Part shown: positions 1-12,520 of the stretch, piece by piece
Layout of the letters: every line of letters begins with the position of its first letter
How positions within the stretch are numbered: position 1 is the first letter of the stretch
NCBI RefSeq assembly: GCF_019443745.1
Contig: NZ_CP050948.1
Coordinates: forward strand, 1 to 64,000
DNA from: Iamia sp. SCSIO 61187
GTDB lineage: Bacteria; Actinomycetota; Acidimicrobiia; Acidimicrobiales; Iamiaceae
Length of the DNA stretch: 64,000 nucleotides
Direction of reading: 5' to 3'
Notes under the pieces: model-generated
What the model was told of the DNA's origin: nothing
The model's database searches: none
Seen by the model: only the letters and a program-made list of their open reading frames with translations
Translations under genes and position numbers: made by a program

Positions 1-78
1 CGCTCCCCGCCGCCGGACGTCCCGGTGGCGCCGGTCCACCGGTGCGCCGTGCGACCCACCGTGGTGGGCGCGTCGTCG

Positions 79-108
79 TTGTCCACATCTGTGGACGTCC
101 GTGTGGAC
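79..108. promoter_or_regulatory. DnaA-box cluster upstream of dnaA
   Basis: A consensus DnaA box TTGTCCACA lies at 79-87, and a perfect inverted repeat GTCCACA-TC-TGTGGAC spans 81-96. A further TGTGGAC is at 102-108. Closely spaced boxes directly before dnaA fit autoregulation by DnaA and the left part of the origin. The cluster continues in the dnaA-dnaN gap. Confidence 0.7.
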
Positions 109-136
109 ACCGTCGACCTTGGAGGACCGCCGAGTC

Positions 137-1591
137 GTGGGCGATGCCGACCACCTGTGGGGCGCATGCTGCGACTTCCTCCGCGGTCAGGTGACCGACG
201 GGGTGTGGATGTCCACGTTCCAGGGCATCCGGGCCGTGTCGGCCGACGACGACCGCCTCGTCCTGGGCGTCCCCAGCGCCATCGTGGCCGAGCGGGTGCA
301 CGGCCGCTACCGGTCGCTCGTCGACGAGGCCGTCCTCGCCGCCAACGGCGGACCGCTCGAGCTGGTGGTCGAGGTCCACACCCCGACGACCGACGGCCCC
401 GAACCCGAGCCCGCGCCCGCGCCCCGGCTCGACGTCGCCGCTCCCACCGCCGCACCCGGGCGCGACGGCCAGGACCCCGGCGACAGCGCCGACGCCGACT
501 TCGACCCGTTCCCGCCGCAGGCCGAGAAGATCTTCCCCACCGCCGGGGCCGACCGCCCCCGCGGCGGTCTCGACCCGCTCTACACCTTCGACGACTTCGT
601 GATCGGCCCCTCGAACCGGTTCGCCCACGCCGCGTCCCAGGCCGTGGCCGAGGACCCCGGGGCCGCCTACAACCCGCTGTTCATCTACGGCGACGCCGGG
701 CTGGGCAAGACCCACCTGCTCCAGTCGGTCCGGGCCTACATCGCCCGCCACTACCCGGGCAAGGTCGTCCGGTACGTCTCGACCGAGAGCTTCCTCAACG
801 ACTTCATCGAGTGCATCCGCCTCAAGACGATGAACGAGTTCAAGCGTCGGTACCGGGAGCTGGACGTCCTCCTGGTCGACGACATCCAGTTCATCGAGGG
901 CGCCGAGCGGTTCCAGGAGGAGTTCTTCCACACCTTCAACGAGCTGCACGCCCGGCGCAGCCAGATCGTCCTCACCTCGGACCGCTCCCCGGACTCGATC
1001 GCCACCCTCGAGCACCGTCTCCGCAGCCGCTTCAAGATGGGCCTGATCACCGACATCCAGCCGCCCGACATCGAGACGCGGCTGGCCATCTTGCGCAAGA
1101 AGGCCGAGCGGGCGCCCATCCCGGTGCCCGACGACGTCCTCGAGTTCATCGCCACGAACATCGCCGACAACATCCGCGAGCTCCAGGGCGCCCTCACCCG
1201 CGTGTCGGCCTACGCCAACCTCTACCAGCGCGACCTCGGTGTGAGCCTGGCCGAGCAGGTCCTCTCCGACATCCTGGGCGACAGCGCCAGCCGCTCGATC
1301 AGCCCGGCCATGATCCTGGAGAAGGTGTCCGAGCGCTACGGCTTCAGCGTCGAGGAGATCACCGGCAAGAGCCGGCGCCGCCCCCTCGTCACCGCCCGCC
1401 AGGTGGCCATGTACGTCGTCCGCGAGCTGACCGAGCTCAGCTACCCCGCCATCGGCCGGGTGTTCGGCGACCGCGACCACACCACCGTCATGCACGCGGT
1501 GAGCAAGATCGAGGCCCTCATGGCCGAGCGCAAGGCGATCTTCCACCAGGTCCAGGCGCTCGTGCAGGAGCTGCGGAAGGGCGTCTCGTGA
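137..1591 (+). CDS. dnaA: Chromosomal replication initiator DnaA
   Basis: Initiator ATPase that binds DnaA boxes, opens the origin and loads the helicase. The protein has an N-terminal interaction domain (about residues 1-85), a Pro/Ala-rich linker, an AAA+ core with Walker A GDAGLGKTH and Walker B LLVDDIQF, and a C-terminal helix-turn-helix domain with the DnaA signature DHTTVMHAV. I place the start at GTG 137 (484 aa) because GGAGG at 121-125 precedes it at a plausible distance. An in-frame GTG at 101 would add 12 residues but lies inside the DnaA-box cluster. It is followed by the origin-type gap and dnaN, the standard order. Identity is certain; only the start is open. Confidence 0.97.
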   Translation: MGDADHLWGACCDFLRGQVTDGVWMSTFQGIRAVSADDDRLVLGVPSAIVAERVHGRYRSLVDEAVLAANGGPLELVVEVHTPTTDGPEPEPAPAPRLDVAAPTAAPGRDGQDPGDSADADFDPFPPQAEKIFPTAGADRPRGGLDPLYTFDDFVIGPSNRFAHAASQAVAEDPGAAYNPLFIYGDAGLGKTHLLQSVRAYIARHYPGKVVRYVSTESFLNDFIECIRLKTMNEFKRRYRELDVLLVDDIQFIEGAERFQEEFFHTFNELHARRSQIVLTSDRSPDSIATLEHRLRSRFKMGLITDIQPPDIETRLAILRKKAERAPIPVPDDVLEFIATNIADNIRELQGALTRVSAYANLYQRDLGVSLAEQVLSDILGDSASRSISPAMILEKVSERYGFSVEEITGKSRRRPLVTARQVAMYVVRELTELSYPAIGRVFGDRDHTTVMHAVSKIEALMAERKAIFHQVQALVQELRKGVS

Positions 1592-1976
1592 CCGGCGTCG
1601 CCACCTTCGAGCCACGCCCGGCGACGGGTGCGCGGGGGCGACGGGCACGCCGTCGGGCTGTGGACGACCTGCGGACCACCGTGGGGGCGACCCCTGCACG
1701 AGCGGTGGAGCGAGCGGGGAGCACGACCCCTCCGCGGTGGACCACCGACGGCCCGACCGGTGGCCAGCCCCGGGCCCTGTGGAGCGCTGCGGATGGCTGT
1801 GGATCACGCGCGACCACCCTGACCAGCCGCGATGCGCCGTCATCCACGGTCCACAGGCACCCCTACTTCGATGACCTGGATGTCATCACGGCTGTGGGAG
1901 AGTGCACCCCGCACGCCCCCGCCCCCCGACATCCCCAGCACCCCGCTGCGACCCGCAGAGAAAGCGAGCACCGCCG
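1592..1976. other. oriC: dnaA-dnaN intergenic region, probable oriC
   Basis: This 385-bp gap has no convincing gene. It carries scattered DnaA-box-like heptamers in both orientations: TGTGGAC at 1659-1665, TGTGGAG near 1778, TGTGGAT at 1798-1804 and GTCCACA at 1849-1855. The dnaA-dnaN gap is the usual actinobacterial origin. An obvious AT-rich unwinding element is not visible; the least GC-rich part is about 1858-1900. The assignment rests on position plus boxes. Confidence 0.75.
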
Positions 1977-3065
1977 GTGAAGCTCCGTTGCGAACGTGAC
2001 GACCTGGTCGAGGCCCTGGGCACCGCCGGCCGGGCCGTGGCCAACCGTGGGGGCGCCCTGCCCGTGCTGTCGGGGGTCCGGATGGAGCTGGTCGGTGACA
2101 CCCTGAGCCTCACCGGCAGCGACCTGGACCTGACCATCTCGGTCACCACGACGGTGGCGGGCACGGCCGACGGGGTCGCGGTGCTCCCGGCCAAGATCGC
2201 CTCCGACGTGGTCCGCTCCCTCGACGCCGGGCGCGTCGAGCTCAGCGTCGACGGCGACGAGGCCCAGATCACCTCGGGCCGGTTCTCGTCCACCATCCGC
2301 CTCCTCCCGGCCGACGAGTTCCCCCGCCAGGCCCCTCCGGCCGAACACGCGGTCACCCTCGACGCCGGGGACCTGTCCTCGGCCCTGTCGCAGGTCGTCC
2401 CGGCGGCCAGCAACGACGACGCCCGACCGATCCTGACCGGCGTCTTGATGGCGGCCGAGGGCGGCGGGCTGCGCCTGGTGGCCACCGACTCGTACCGCCT
2501 GGCCGTCCGTGACCTGGAGGGGAGCGCGGTGCTCGAGGAGGGCCAGAGCGTGCTCGTGCCCTCGCGGGCGCTGCGCGAGCTGGTCCGGGCCCTGGGCGAC
2601 GGCGAGGTCACCCTCCGCCTGGGCGAGCGGGAGGCGACCTTCGAGGTCGGCACGACCCGGGTCACGACCCGCCTCATCGAGGGCGAGTTCCCCAACTACC
2701 GGGGGCTGATCCCGTCGACCTACCCGAACCGGATGGTCGTCGCCCGCGACGCCCTCGGCGACGCCGTGCGCCGGGTCCGGCTGATGGCCCGCGAGGCCAC
2801 ACCGGTGCGCCTGACCATGAGCGCCTCGGGGGTCGAGCTCGACGCCGTCACCCAGGACATCGGCCAGGCCAGCGAGGCGGTCGACGCCACCTTCGAGGGC
2901 ACCGAGCTGACCGTCGGCTTCAACCCCGACTACCTCCTCGACGGCATCGAGGTCGCCCCCGGCGACGAGGTCGTGCTCGAGACCACCGACGCCAACAAGC
3001 CCGCCGTCCTCCGGGCCACCGGCCGCGAGGACTTCCTCTACCTGCTGATGCCCGTCCGCATCTGA
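1977..3065 (+). CDS. dnaN: DNA polymerase III beta sliding clamp DnaN
   Basis: Ring-shaped processivity clamp that tethers the replicative polymerase to DNA. The 362-residue product has the three-fold repeated clamp architecture and ends in a typical clamp C-terminus with a YLLMPVR-like motif. I choose GTG 1977 (product starting MKLRCERDDL) because it matches the family N-terminus. The frame is open upstream to 1902, but those residues are Pro/Arg-rich and unlike the family. The purine-rich AGAGAAAGCGAG at 1957-1968 may serve as ribosome binding site. Gene order dnaA-dnaN-recF is standard. Confidence 0.96.
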   Translation: MKLRCERDDLVEALGTAGRAVANRGGALPVLSGVRMELVGDTLSLTGSDLDLTISVTTTVAGTADGVAVLPAKIASDVVRSLDAGRVELSVDGDEAQITSGRFSSTIRLLPADEFPRQAPPAEHAVTLDAGDLSSALSQVVPAASNDDARPILTGVLMAAEGGGLRLVATDSYRLAVRDLEGSAVLEEGQSVLVPSRALRELVRALGDGEVTLRLGEREATFEVGTTRVTTRLIEGEFPNYRGLIPSTYPNRMVVARDALGDAVRRVRLMAREATPVRLTMSASGVELDAVTQDIGQASEAVDATFEGTELTVGFNPDYLLDGIEVAPGDEVVLETTDANKPAVLRATGREDFLYLLMPVRI

Positions 3066-3093
3066 GCGGGCCGGGGAGGCGGGCTCCGGCCGC

Positions 3094-4170
3094 ATGCAGC
3101 TCGACCGCGTCTGGCTCACCGACTTCCGCAGCTACGCGTCCGCCGAGGTCGCCCTGGCCCCGGGCCTGACCGCCGTGGTCGGCGCCAACGGCCAGGGCAA
3201 GAGCAACCTGCTCGAGGCCATCGGCTGGATGGGCGGGCTGCGGTCGTTCCGAGCCGCCCCCACCGAGGCCCTCGTCCGGGTCGGGGCCGAGCGGGCCATC
3301 ATCCGGGGCGAGGGGAGCCGGGCCGGCCGGGCCCTGCTGATCGAGTGCGAGGTGGCCCCGGGCGGGCGCAGCCGGATGCTCGTCAACCGCCAGCCCGTCC
3401 GGAGGGTGCGCGACGGGCTCGACTTCCTGCGCGCCGTGGTGTTCGCCCCCGACGACCTCGAGCTGGTCAAGGGGGGCCCGGCCGAGCGCCGGCGCTACCT
3501 CGACGACCTGGTGGTGGCCCTCGACCCCCGGCTCGACGCCGTGCGCACCGACCTGGACCGGATCCTCAAGCAGCGCTCGGCCCTGCTGAAGCAGTCCGGC
3601 GGGCGCCTCGACGAGGCCATCGCCTCGACGCTGGAGGTGTGGAACGCCCGCCTGGCGCGCGCCGGCGAGGCCCTGGCCGACGCCCGGTCCGAGCTGGTCG
3701 CCCGGCTGGGCCCGGTGGTCGAGGAGGCCTACCGGGACCTGGCCGGCGGGGCCGGGGTCGTGCTCGCCTACGACCCCCCGTGGCGGGCCGGGGGCCTGCT
3801 CGCGGCGCTGGCCGAGGCCCGCCGCGACGAGCTGCGCCGGGGCGTGAGCCTGGTGGGGCCCCACCGCGACGAGCTGGACATCACCCTGGCCGGGCTCCCG
3901 GCGCGCACCCATGCCTCGCAGGGCGAGCAGCGCACGACCGCCCTGGCCCTCCGCCTGGCGGCGGCGCGCCTGGTGGCCGCCGAGCTCGACACGCCCCCGC
4001 TGCTGCTGCTCGACGACGTCCTCTCCGAGCTCGACGACGACCGGTCCGCCGCCCTGCTGGCGCACCTGCCACCGGGCCAGACGGTCATCACCACGGCGAC
4101 GAGCCTCCCGGCGGGCACCGAACCGCAGCTGGTGCTCCGGGTCGCCGGGGGCGAGGTCGTGCCGGCCTGA
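3094..4170 (+). CDS. recF: DNA replication/repair ATPase RecF
   Basis: SMC-like ABC ATPase that helps load RecA at gaps and arrested forks. The 358-residue product is normal RecF length. Visible motifs are Walker A GANGQGKSN near residue 30, an ABC-type signature region in the last third, and Walker B LLLLDDVLSELDD near residue 310. It starts at ATG 3094, 28 bp after the dnaN stop, and probably shares a transcript with dnaN. It is followed by dciA, as in mycobacteria. Confidence 0.96.
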   Translation: MQLDRVWLTDFRSYASAEVALAPGLTAVVGANGQGKSNLLEAIGWMGGLRSFRAAPTEALVRVGAERAIIRGEGSRAGRALLIECEVAPGGRSRMLVNRQPVRRVRDGLDFLRAVVFAPDDLELVKGGPAERRRYLDDLVVALDPRLDAVRTDLDRILKQRSALLKQSGGRLDEAIASTLEVWNARLARAGEALADARSELVARLGPVVEEAYRDLAGGAGVVLAYDPPWRAGGLLAALAEARRDELRRGVSLVGPHRDELDITLAGLPARTHASQGEQRTTALALRLAAARLVAAELDTPPLLLLDDVLSELDDDRSAALLAHLPPGQTVITTATSLPAGTEPQLVLRVAGGEVVPA

Positions 4171-4198
4171 GGGCGGCCCGCCCCGTCCGGGGTCCCAG

Positions 4199-4204
4199 TA
4201 GGAT
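4199..4204 (+). promoter_or_regulatory. -10 hexamer TAGGAT of a leaderless dciA promoter
   Basis: TAGGAT ends 7 nt before the dciA GTG, so a transcript initiated from it would begin at or next to the start codon. No good -35 is visible. The same TANNNT-to-start spacing recurs at several other genes in the window. Confidence 0.5.
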
Positions 4205-4211
4205 CGCGCCG

Positions 4212-4547
4212 GTGCCCTGGGAACCGCTGACGACCGGGCCGGTCCGCCCGTCCCGCCTGGGTGAGACGCTCGACCGCGTCCTCGCCGGGCTCGGGGCGCC
4301 GCCCGCGTCGACGCTCGAGGTCGTCGAGCGGGCCTGGCCCGACCTGGTCGGGCCGGCGGCGGCCGCCGCCCTGCACCCGGTGGCCATCCGGTCCGGGAGC
4401 CTGGTCGTCCGCACCAGCGACCCGGTGTGGGCCGGTCAGGCCCGGTGGCTCGAGGGGGCGGTGGTGGAGGGTCTCGAGCGGCTGCTCGGGGCCGGGGTGG
4501 TCACGGCGCTGGAGGCGCGCGTCGACCGCCGCGGGGACGGGCGCTGA
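4212..4547 (+). CDS. dciA: DUF721 helicase-loader family protein DciA
   Basis: Small DUF721 (DciA) protein, a family thought to promote loading of the replicative helicase DnaB in bacteria that lack DnaC. The 111-residue product shows the family pattern: an N-terminal helix (RLGETLDRVLAGLG), a VERAWPDLVGP-type conserved core and an RSGSLVVRTSDPVWAGQ strand segment. The GTG start at 4212 is supported by the leaderless-type -10 just upstream. Position between recF and gyrB matches mycobacterial Rv0004. The function is known from the family, not from this sequence. Confidence 0.85.
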   Translation: MPWEPLTTGPVRPSRLGETLDRVLAGLGAPPASTLEVVERAWPDLVGPAAAAALHPVAIRSGSLVVRTSDPVWAGQARWLEGAVVEGLERLLGAGVVTALEARVDRRGDGR

Positions 4548-4720
4548 ACCGGCGCCAGATGCACCGCCGCCGAGGACCCTGCTGGTAGGATGGGCGACAT
4601 CGTGATCGCCAGTCTGCGCAAGGGTTCCGACGCTCCGGGAACCAGTCGCAGAGGCGGTCGGAACGGCCCCTCCGGGGGCCCGTCGTCCCCGTGAGCAGCC
4701 CGCTCCCCGTCTCTCCCTGA

Positions 4721-6655
<1,935 letters not shown>

Positions 6656-6682
6656 TGTGCGCCCGCGACACCGCATCTGCCT

Positions 6683-6817
6683 GGCCACCCGGCTGGCGCC
6701 TCGCCGGCCACTTCCCCAGGCCACTCGGCTGGCGCCTCGCCGGCCACTCCCCCAGGCCACTCGGCTGGCGCCTCGCCGGCCACTCCCCCAGGCCACTCGG
6801 CTGGCGCCTCGCCGGCC
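6683..6817 (+). repeat. 36-bp tandem repeat between gyrB and gyrA
   Basis: Three near-complete units plus one partial unit with a 36-bp period begin at 6683 (diverged), 6719, 6755 and 6791 (27 bases, truncated). Units two and three are identical. Each contains the self-complementary GGCGCC and GCCGGC tracts. The array fills most of the gyrB-gyrA gap. It has no spacers, so it is not a CRISPR array. Confidence 0.85.
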
Positions 6818-6850
6818 CTGCCCCCCGATCGACCCCGAGGTGACCCCCCA

Positions 6851-9364
<2,514 letters not shown>

Positions 9365-9450
9365 CCGTCCCCCCTCGCTGACGACCCCGAGCGGGTCGGA
9401 TCGCCCTCGCCGAGGGCCGCCCGCCCGCTCGCGCCCGCTCGGAGGTCGTC

Positions 9451-9867
9451 GTGCCCGTCCCGCCCTGCTCCCCCCGCTCCCGTCGCCGCCCGCCGCCCGG
9501 TCGGCAGCGGGGCCAGTCCACCGTCGTCGTCGCCGTCGCCCTGGTCCTCGCCGCCGTCGTGCTGCTGGCGGTCGTCGCCGCCGGGTCCGTCGTGGTCGAC
9601 GGGGCCCGGGCCCGCACCGCGGCCGACGCCGCCGCCCTGGCCGGCGCGGCCGAGGGCGAGGCTGCCGCCGCCCGCCAGGCGGCCGCCAACGGCGGGCGGA
9701 TGGTCGCCTACCGGGCCGAGGGCGCCGGGGTCACGGTGACCGTCGCTCTCGGCCGGGCCCGGGCCACCGCTCGCGCCGTGCGCGACGGCACGTGGTGCCG
9801 CTCCGAGGGCTCTCGGCCCGGGGTCATCTCGTACACTGAGCCCCCGTGTCCGTCGACTCCGGGTTGA
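9451..9867 (+). CDS. TadE/Flp-pilus-like secreted or membrane protein
   Basis: Short protein (138 aa) with a basic N-terminus followed by a QSTVVVAVALVLAAVVLLAVVAAG-type hydrophobic helix (residues about 22-48) and an Ala-rich segment. This is the arrangement of the TadE/TadG-like family, pseudopilin-like proteins of the tight-adherence secretion system. No other tad genes are nearby, so the partner machinery is unknown. The start GTG 9451 has GGAGG at 9441-9445. The 3' end overlaps the next gene by 22 nt in another frame. The family call is moderate; a function cannot be given. Confidence 0.6.
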   Translation: MPVPPCSPRSRRRPPPGRQRGQSTVVVAVALVLAAVVLLAVVAAGSVVVDGARARTAADAAALAGAAEGEAAAARQAAANGGRMVAYRAEGAGVTVTVALGRARATARAVRDGTWCRSEGSRPGVISYTEPPCPSTPG

Positions 9868-10892
9868 GCGGCCCCGTCGAGGGTCCCACGGTGCCCGCAT
9901 CGGCGCGCACCGGCGTCGCCTCGCGCGTCGCCCCCCGCGCCGGGGCCCGGCGGGCCGATGCCATCGCCGACGCGGTGAGCGCCCCGTCGTTCCGGGACGG
10001 CGGTCGACGACCCCGCCGCCACGGCCGTCGGGTCACCCGGATCGTCCGGCGCATCGAACTCTGGTCGGTCCTGAAGATCGCCCTGGTGTTCAACACGATC
10101 ATGCTCGGGGTCGCCCTGGGCACCGTCGCCCTGCTGTGGGCCCTGGCCAACACCACCGGCCTCGTCGACGACCTCGAGGGCTTCCTCCGCGACGCCGGCT
10201 TCGAGGACTTCCGGTTCCGGGGCAGCGAGATGTTCGAGCAGGTGGCGTTCATCGGTGCCGTCGGCGCCCTGGCCGCCACGGTGTTCATGGTCCTCAGCGC
10301 GGCGCTGCTCAACCTCATCAGCGAGATCACCGGCGGCATCCGCTTCGTGGTGATCGAGGAGATCGTCGACGCCCGGTCGGCCGAGCCCGCCCGACCCCCG
10401 GCCCCGCTGCCCCTGCCCACGGCCCCGCCCGCCGCCCCGCCCGCGGGCTGGTCCCCGGCCCCGGGGCCCGCCGAGCAGGAGGCGCCCCGCGCGGCCCCCC
10501 CGGCCGCACCGGCGCCGTCCCTGTCCAAGGAGCCGGCCGCCCGCCGCCGCGGCGCACCCGCGCCGTCCTCGGCCCCGCCCCCTGCGGGCCGGCCGTCGAG
10601 CGGCGATCCGGCGCCCCGCTCGTCGGGGGACGCGCCCGCCCCGCCCGGGGGCCGGACCCGCTCGCGCGCCGGCGGCTCCGGCAGCCGGTCCGGCTCGGGC
10701 AGCCGGTCGGGCGGAGCCGGGAACCGATCGGGCAGCCGGTCGGGGGGCGCCGGGAACCGATCGGGTGGGTCCGGGACCCGGACCGGGGGCTCGACGTCGC
10801 GCGGGCGCGGACCCCGCCGGCCCCCCACCGCGCCCCTCCGCCCCACCGGCGCCGACGACGACCGGACCGAGCGTCCCGAGGCCGCCAGCTGA
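9846..10892 (+). CDS. DUF3566 membrane protein with long low-complexity tail
   Basis: DUF3566 proteins follow gyrA in many actinobacteria (Rv0007 in M. tuberculosis). Residues about 68-175 hold the conserved domain with two membrane helices and the ending LLNLISEITGGIRFVVIEE. The family usually carries its disordered region before this domain. Here a Pro/Ala-rich then Ser/Gly/Arg-rich tail of about 165 residues follows the domain, ending in near-repeats of RSGGAGNRSG. At DNA level, GCCGGGAACCGATCGGG is repeated near 10718 and 10750. Role unknown; a link to the membrane or cell division is an inference from location only. Confidence 0.8.
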   Translation: MSVDSGLSGPVEGPTVPASARTGVASRVAPRAGARRADAIADAVSAPSFRDGGRRPRRHGRRVTRIVRRIELWSVLKIALVFNTIMLGVALGTVALLWALANTTGLVDDLEGFLRDAGFEDFRFRGSEMFEQVAFIGAVGALAATVFMVLSAALLNLISEITGGIRFVVIEEIVDARSAEPARPPAPLPLPTAPPAAPPAGWSPAPGPAEQEAPRAAPPAAPAPSLSKEPAARRRGAPAPSSAPPPAGRPSSGDPAPRSSGDAPAPPGGRTRSRAGGSGSRSGSGSRSGGAGNRSGSRSGGAGNRSGGSGTRTGGSTSRGRGPRRPPTAPLRPTGADDDRTERPEAAS

Positions 10893-10956
10893 CCGAAGCG
10901 GGCCCCCGGATGCGGGTGGCGTGCCGGTCGGGACGAGCAGTAGTGTCCTCCGACCC

Positions 10957-11030
<74 letters not shown>

Positions 11031-11114
11031 CGCATCGGCCCGCCGGCCGACCGGGTGCGGCTCCGGGCCGTGGCGGTCGTGCCGTCGCCCGCCCCCTTCG
11101 ACCCGGGAGAACCC

Positions 11115-11252
11115 GTGACCCTGCTCCGTCGTGCGCTCGTGGCCCTGGGCCTGGCCGGGATGGTGGCCGCCTTCGTCCGGCTGCGGGGCTCGGGCGGGAC
11201 GCCGCCGCAGACGGGCGGCTGGCGAGAGCTGTCCGGCCCGGACCTGCGCTGA
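11115..11252 (+). CDS. Small DLW-39-like membrane peptide
   Basis: A 45-residue open frame from GTG 11115, with GGGAGA four bases upstream. It encodes a basic start, one hydrophobic helix (LVALGLAGMVAAFV) and a short polar tail. Its size, single helix and location soon after tRNA-Ile resemble the DLW-39 family, tiny actinobacterial proteins found near gyrA. The stop overlaps the next gene's ATG (TGATG), so the two are probably translated together. Function unknown. Confidence 0.5.
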   Translation: MTLLRRALVALGLAGMVAAFVRLRGSGGTPPQTGGWRELSGPDLR

Positions 11253-12235
11253 TGCGGATCGCCGTCGTCGGGCTGGGCGCGGTCGGAGCCCGCGCCGCCC
11301 GCCAGCTGGCCTCGACCGAGGGGGTCGACGAGGTCCTTCTCCGCGACATCGACGACGGTCGCCGATCCGAGGTGGCGGCGTCGCTGGGCGCCATCGCCAC
11401 CCCCGAGCCGCAGTCGGTCACGGCGCCACCCGAGGCCGACGCCGTCGTCTTGGCCCTCCCCGCCGGTGACCACGCCGCCGCCGCCCTGCCCCTGGTCGAG
11501 CGGGGCGTCCCCGTGGTGTCGACCTCGGACTCAGTCGGCGACGTCGAGGCCCTGCTCGACCTGGGCCCGCTGGCCGAGGCGGTGGGCACGACGCTCGTCC
11601 TCGGAGCCGCCTTCTCCCCCGGGCTGAGCTGCCTCCTGGCCCGGCACGCGGCCGACCTCCTCGACGACGTCACCGAGGTCCACGTGGCCCGCGCCGGCAC
11701 CGGCGGCCCGGCGTGCGCCCACCAGCACCACCGCGCCCTGGGCGGAAGCGCCATCGACTGGCGCAACGGGGGGTGGCAGCGCCGGGCGGCCGGCTCCGGG
11801 CGCGAGCTGTGCTGGTTCCCCGACCCGGTGGGGGCGGCGGACTGCTACCGCGCCGGTCTCCCCGACGCCCTGCTGCTCGTCAACGCCCTGGGCCCGGTCG
11901 AGCGGGTCACCGCCCGGCTCGCCGCGACCCGGCGCGACCGGCTCACGGCCCGGCTGCCCATGCTCCGGCGGCCCCACCCCGAGGGGGTCCTCGGGGCGGT
12001 CCGGGCCGAGGTGCGGGGCCGGGTCGACGGCCGCTACGAGACCGTCGTCTACGGGGCCTTCGACCGCCCGGGCGTGGCCGCCGGGGCGGTGGCCGCCGTC
12101 GCCGCTGTGGCCGCCGTCCGCGGTGACCTCGGCGTGCCCGCCGGCGCCCACGGCCTGGGGGCCTCCACCCGGGCCCGCGAGCTGCTCGGCCAGCTCGCCG
12201 TGCGCGGGGTCAAGTCCGCCGCCTTCACCGGCTGA
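11252..12235 (+). CDS. NAD(P)-binding saccharopine-dehydrogenase-like oxidoreductase
   Basis: The 327-residue product starts with a clear Rossmann dinucleotide-binding motif (AVVGLGAVGARAARQL) followed by an acidic DIDD at the end of the second strand. Later come a VVLALPAGDHAAAA strand-loop and an FSPGLSCLLARHAAD segment, an arrangement seen in saccharopine-dehydrogenase/homoserine-dehydrogenase-like folds. The substrate cannot be told from sequence. It starts inside the stop of the small upstream membrane peptide (TGATG) and the two likely form an operon. Confidence 0.65.
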   Translation: MRIAVVGLGAVGARAARQLASTEGVDEVLLRDIDDGRRSEVAASLGAIATPEPQSVTAPPEADAVVLALPAGDHAAAALPLVERGVPVVSTSDSVGDVEALLDLGPLAEAVGTTLVLGAAFSPGLSCLLARHAADLLDDVTEVHVARAGTGGPACAHQHHRALGGSAIDWRNGGWQRRAAGSGRELCWFPDPVGAADCYRAGLPDALLLVNALGPVERVTARLAATRRDRLTARLPMLRRPHPEGVLGAVRAEVRGRVDGRYETVVYGAFDRPGVAAGAVAAVAAVAAVRGDLGVPAGAHGLGASTRARELLGQLAVRGVKSAAFTG

Positions 12236-12363
12236 GATCCCGCCCGCGGCGACCATCCGCGCCCCCGGCTGCGGCCCGGCCATCCTGTGCCATCGGTGGT
12301 CGCCCGACTGCCCTGCGCAGCGCGCCCCAGGTGGGCCATCCGACTCATTCTGCGTAGCCAGCA

Positions 12364-12392
12364 TTGCGGGTGGTAGTGCGCCCACGTAGAGT
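12364..12392 (+). promoter_or_regulatory. Probable sigma-70-type promoter of the sigma factor gene
   Basis: TTGCGG at 12364-12369 and TAGAGT at 12387-12392 are separated by exactly 17 nt. This predicts a start near 12399 and an untranslated leader of about 120 nt. The leader includes an AT-richer inverted repeat, AATAGG (12422-12427) and CCTATT (12436-12441), of unknown role. Confidence 0.5.
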
Positions 12393-12520
12393 GTTCAGCA
12401 GTCCGCTGAGGCGACGCTGCGAATAGGCCGAACGACCTATTTGCACCGACGATGCTCACATGCCGCAGCGGGGGGACCGACCAGGGTCTCGGGATGAGAC
12501 AACGGACAATGGAGGGGCAG

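Noticed and set aside
25-1980. Alternative plus-strand frame across dnaA
   Set aside because: Out-of-frame Arg/Pro-rich translation of dnaA; no domains.
6683-6817. CRISPR-like array between gyrB and gyrA
   Set aside because: Units are directly abutting 36-bp repeats with no unique spacers, and no cas genes are present.
12393-12520. c-di-GMP or other riboswitch in the leader of the sigma gene
   Set aside because: Only a short 6-bp dyad is visible; no conserved riboswitch core could be matched by eye.
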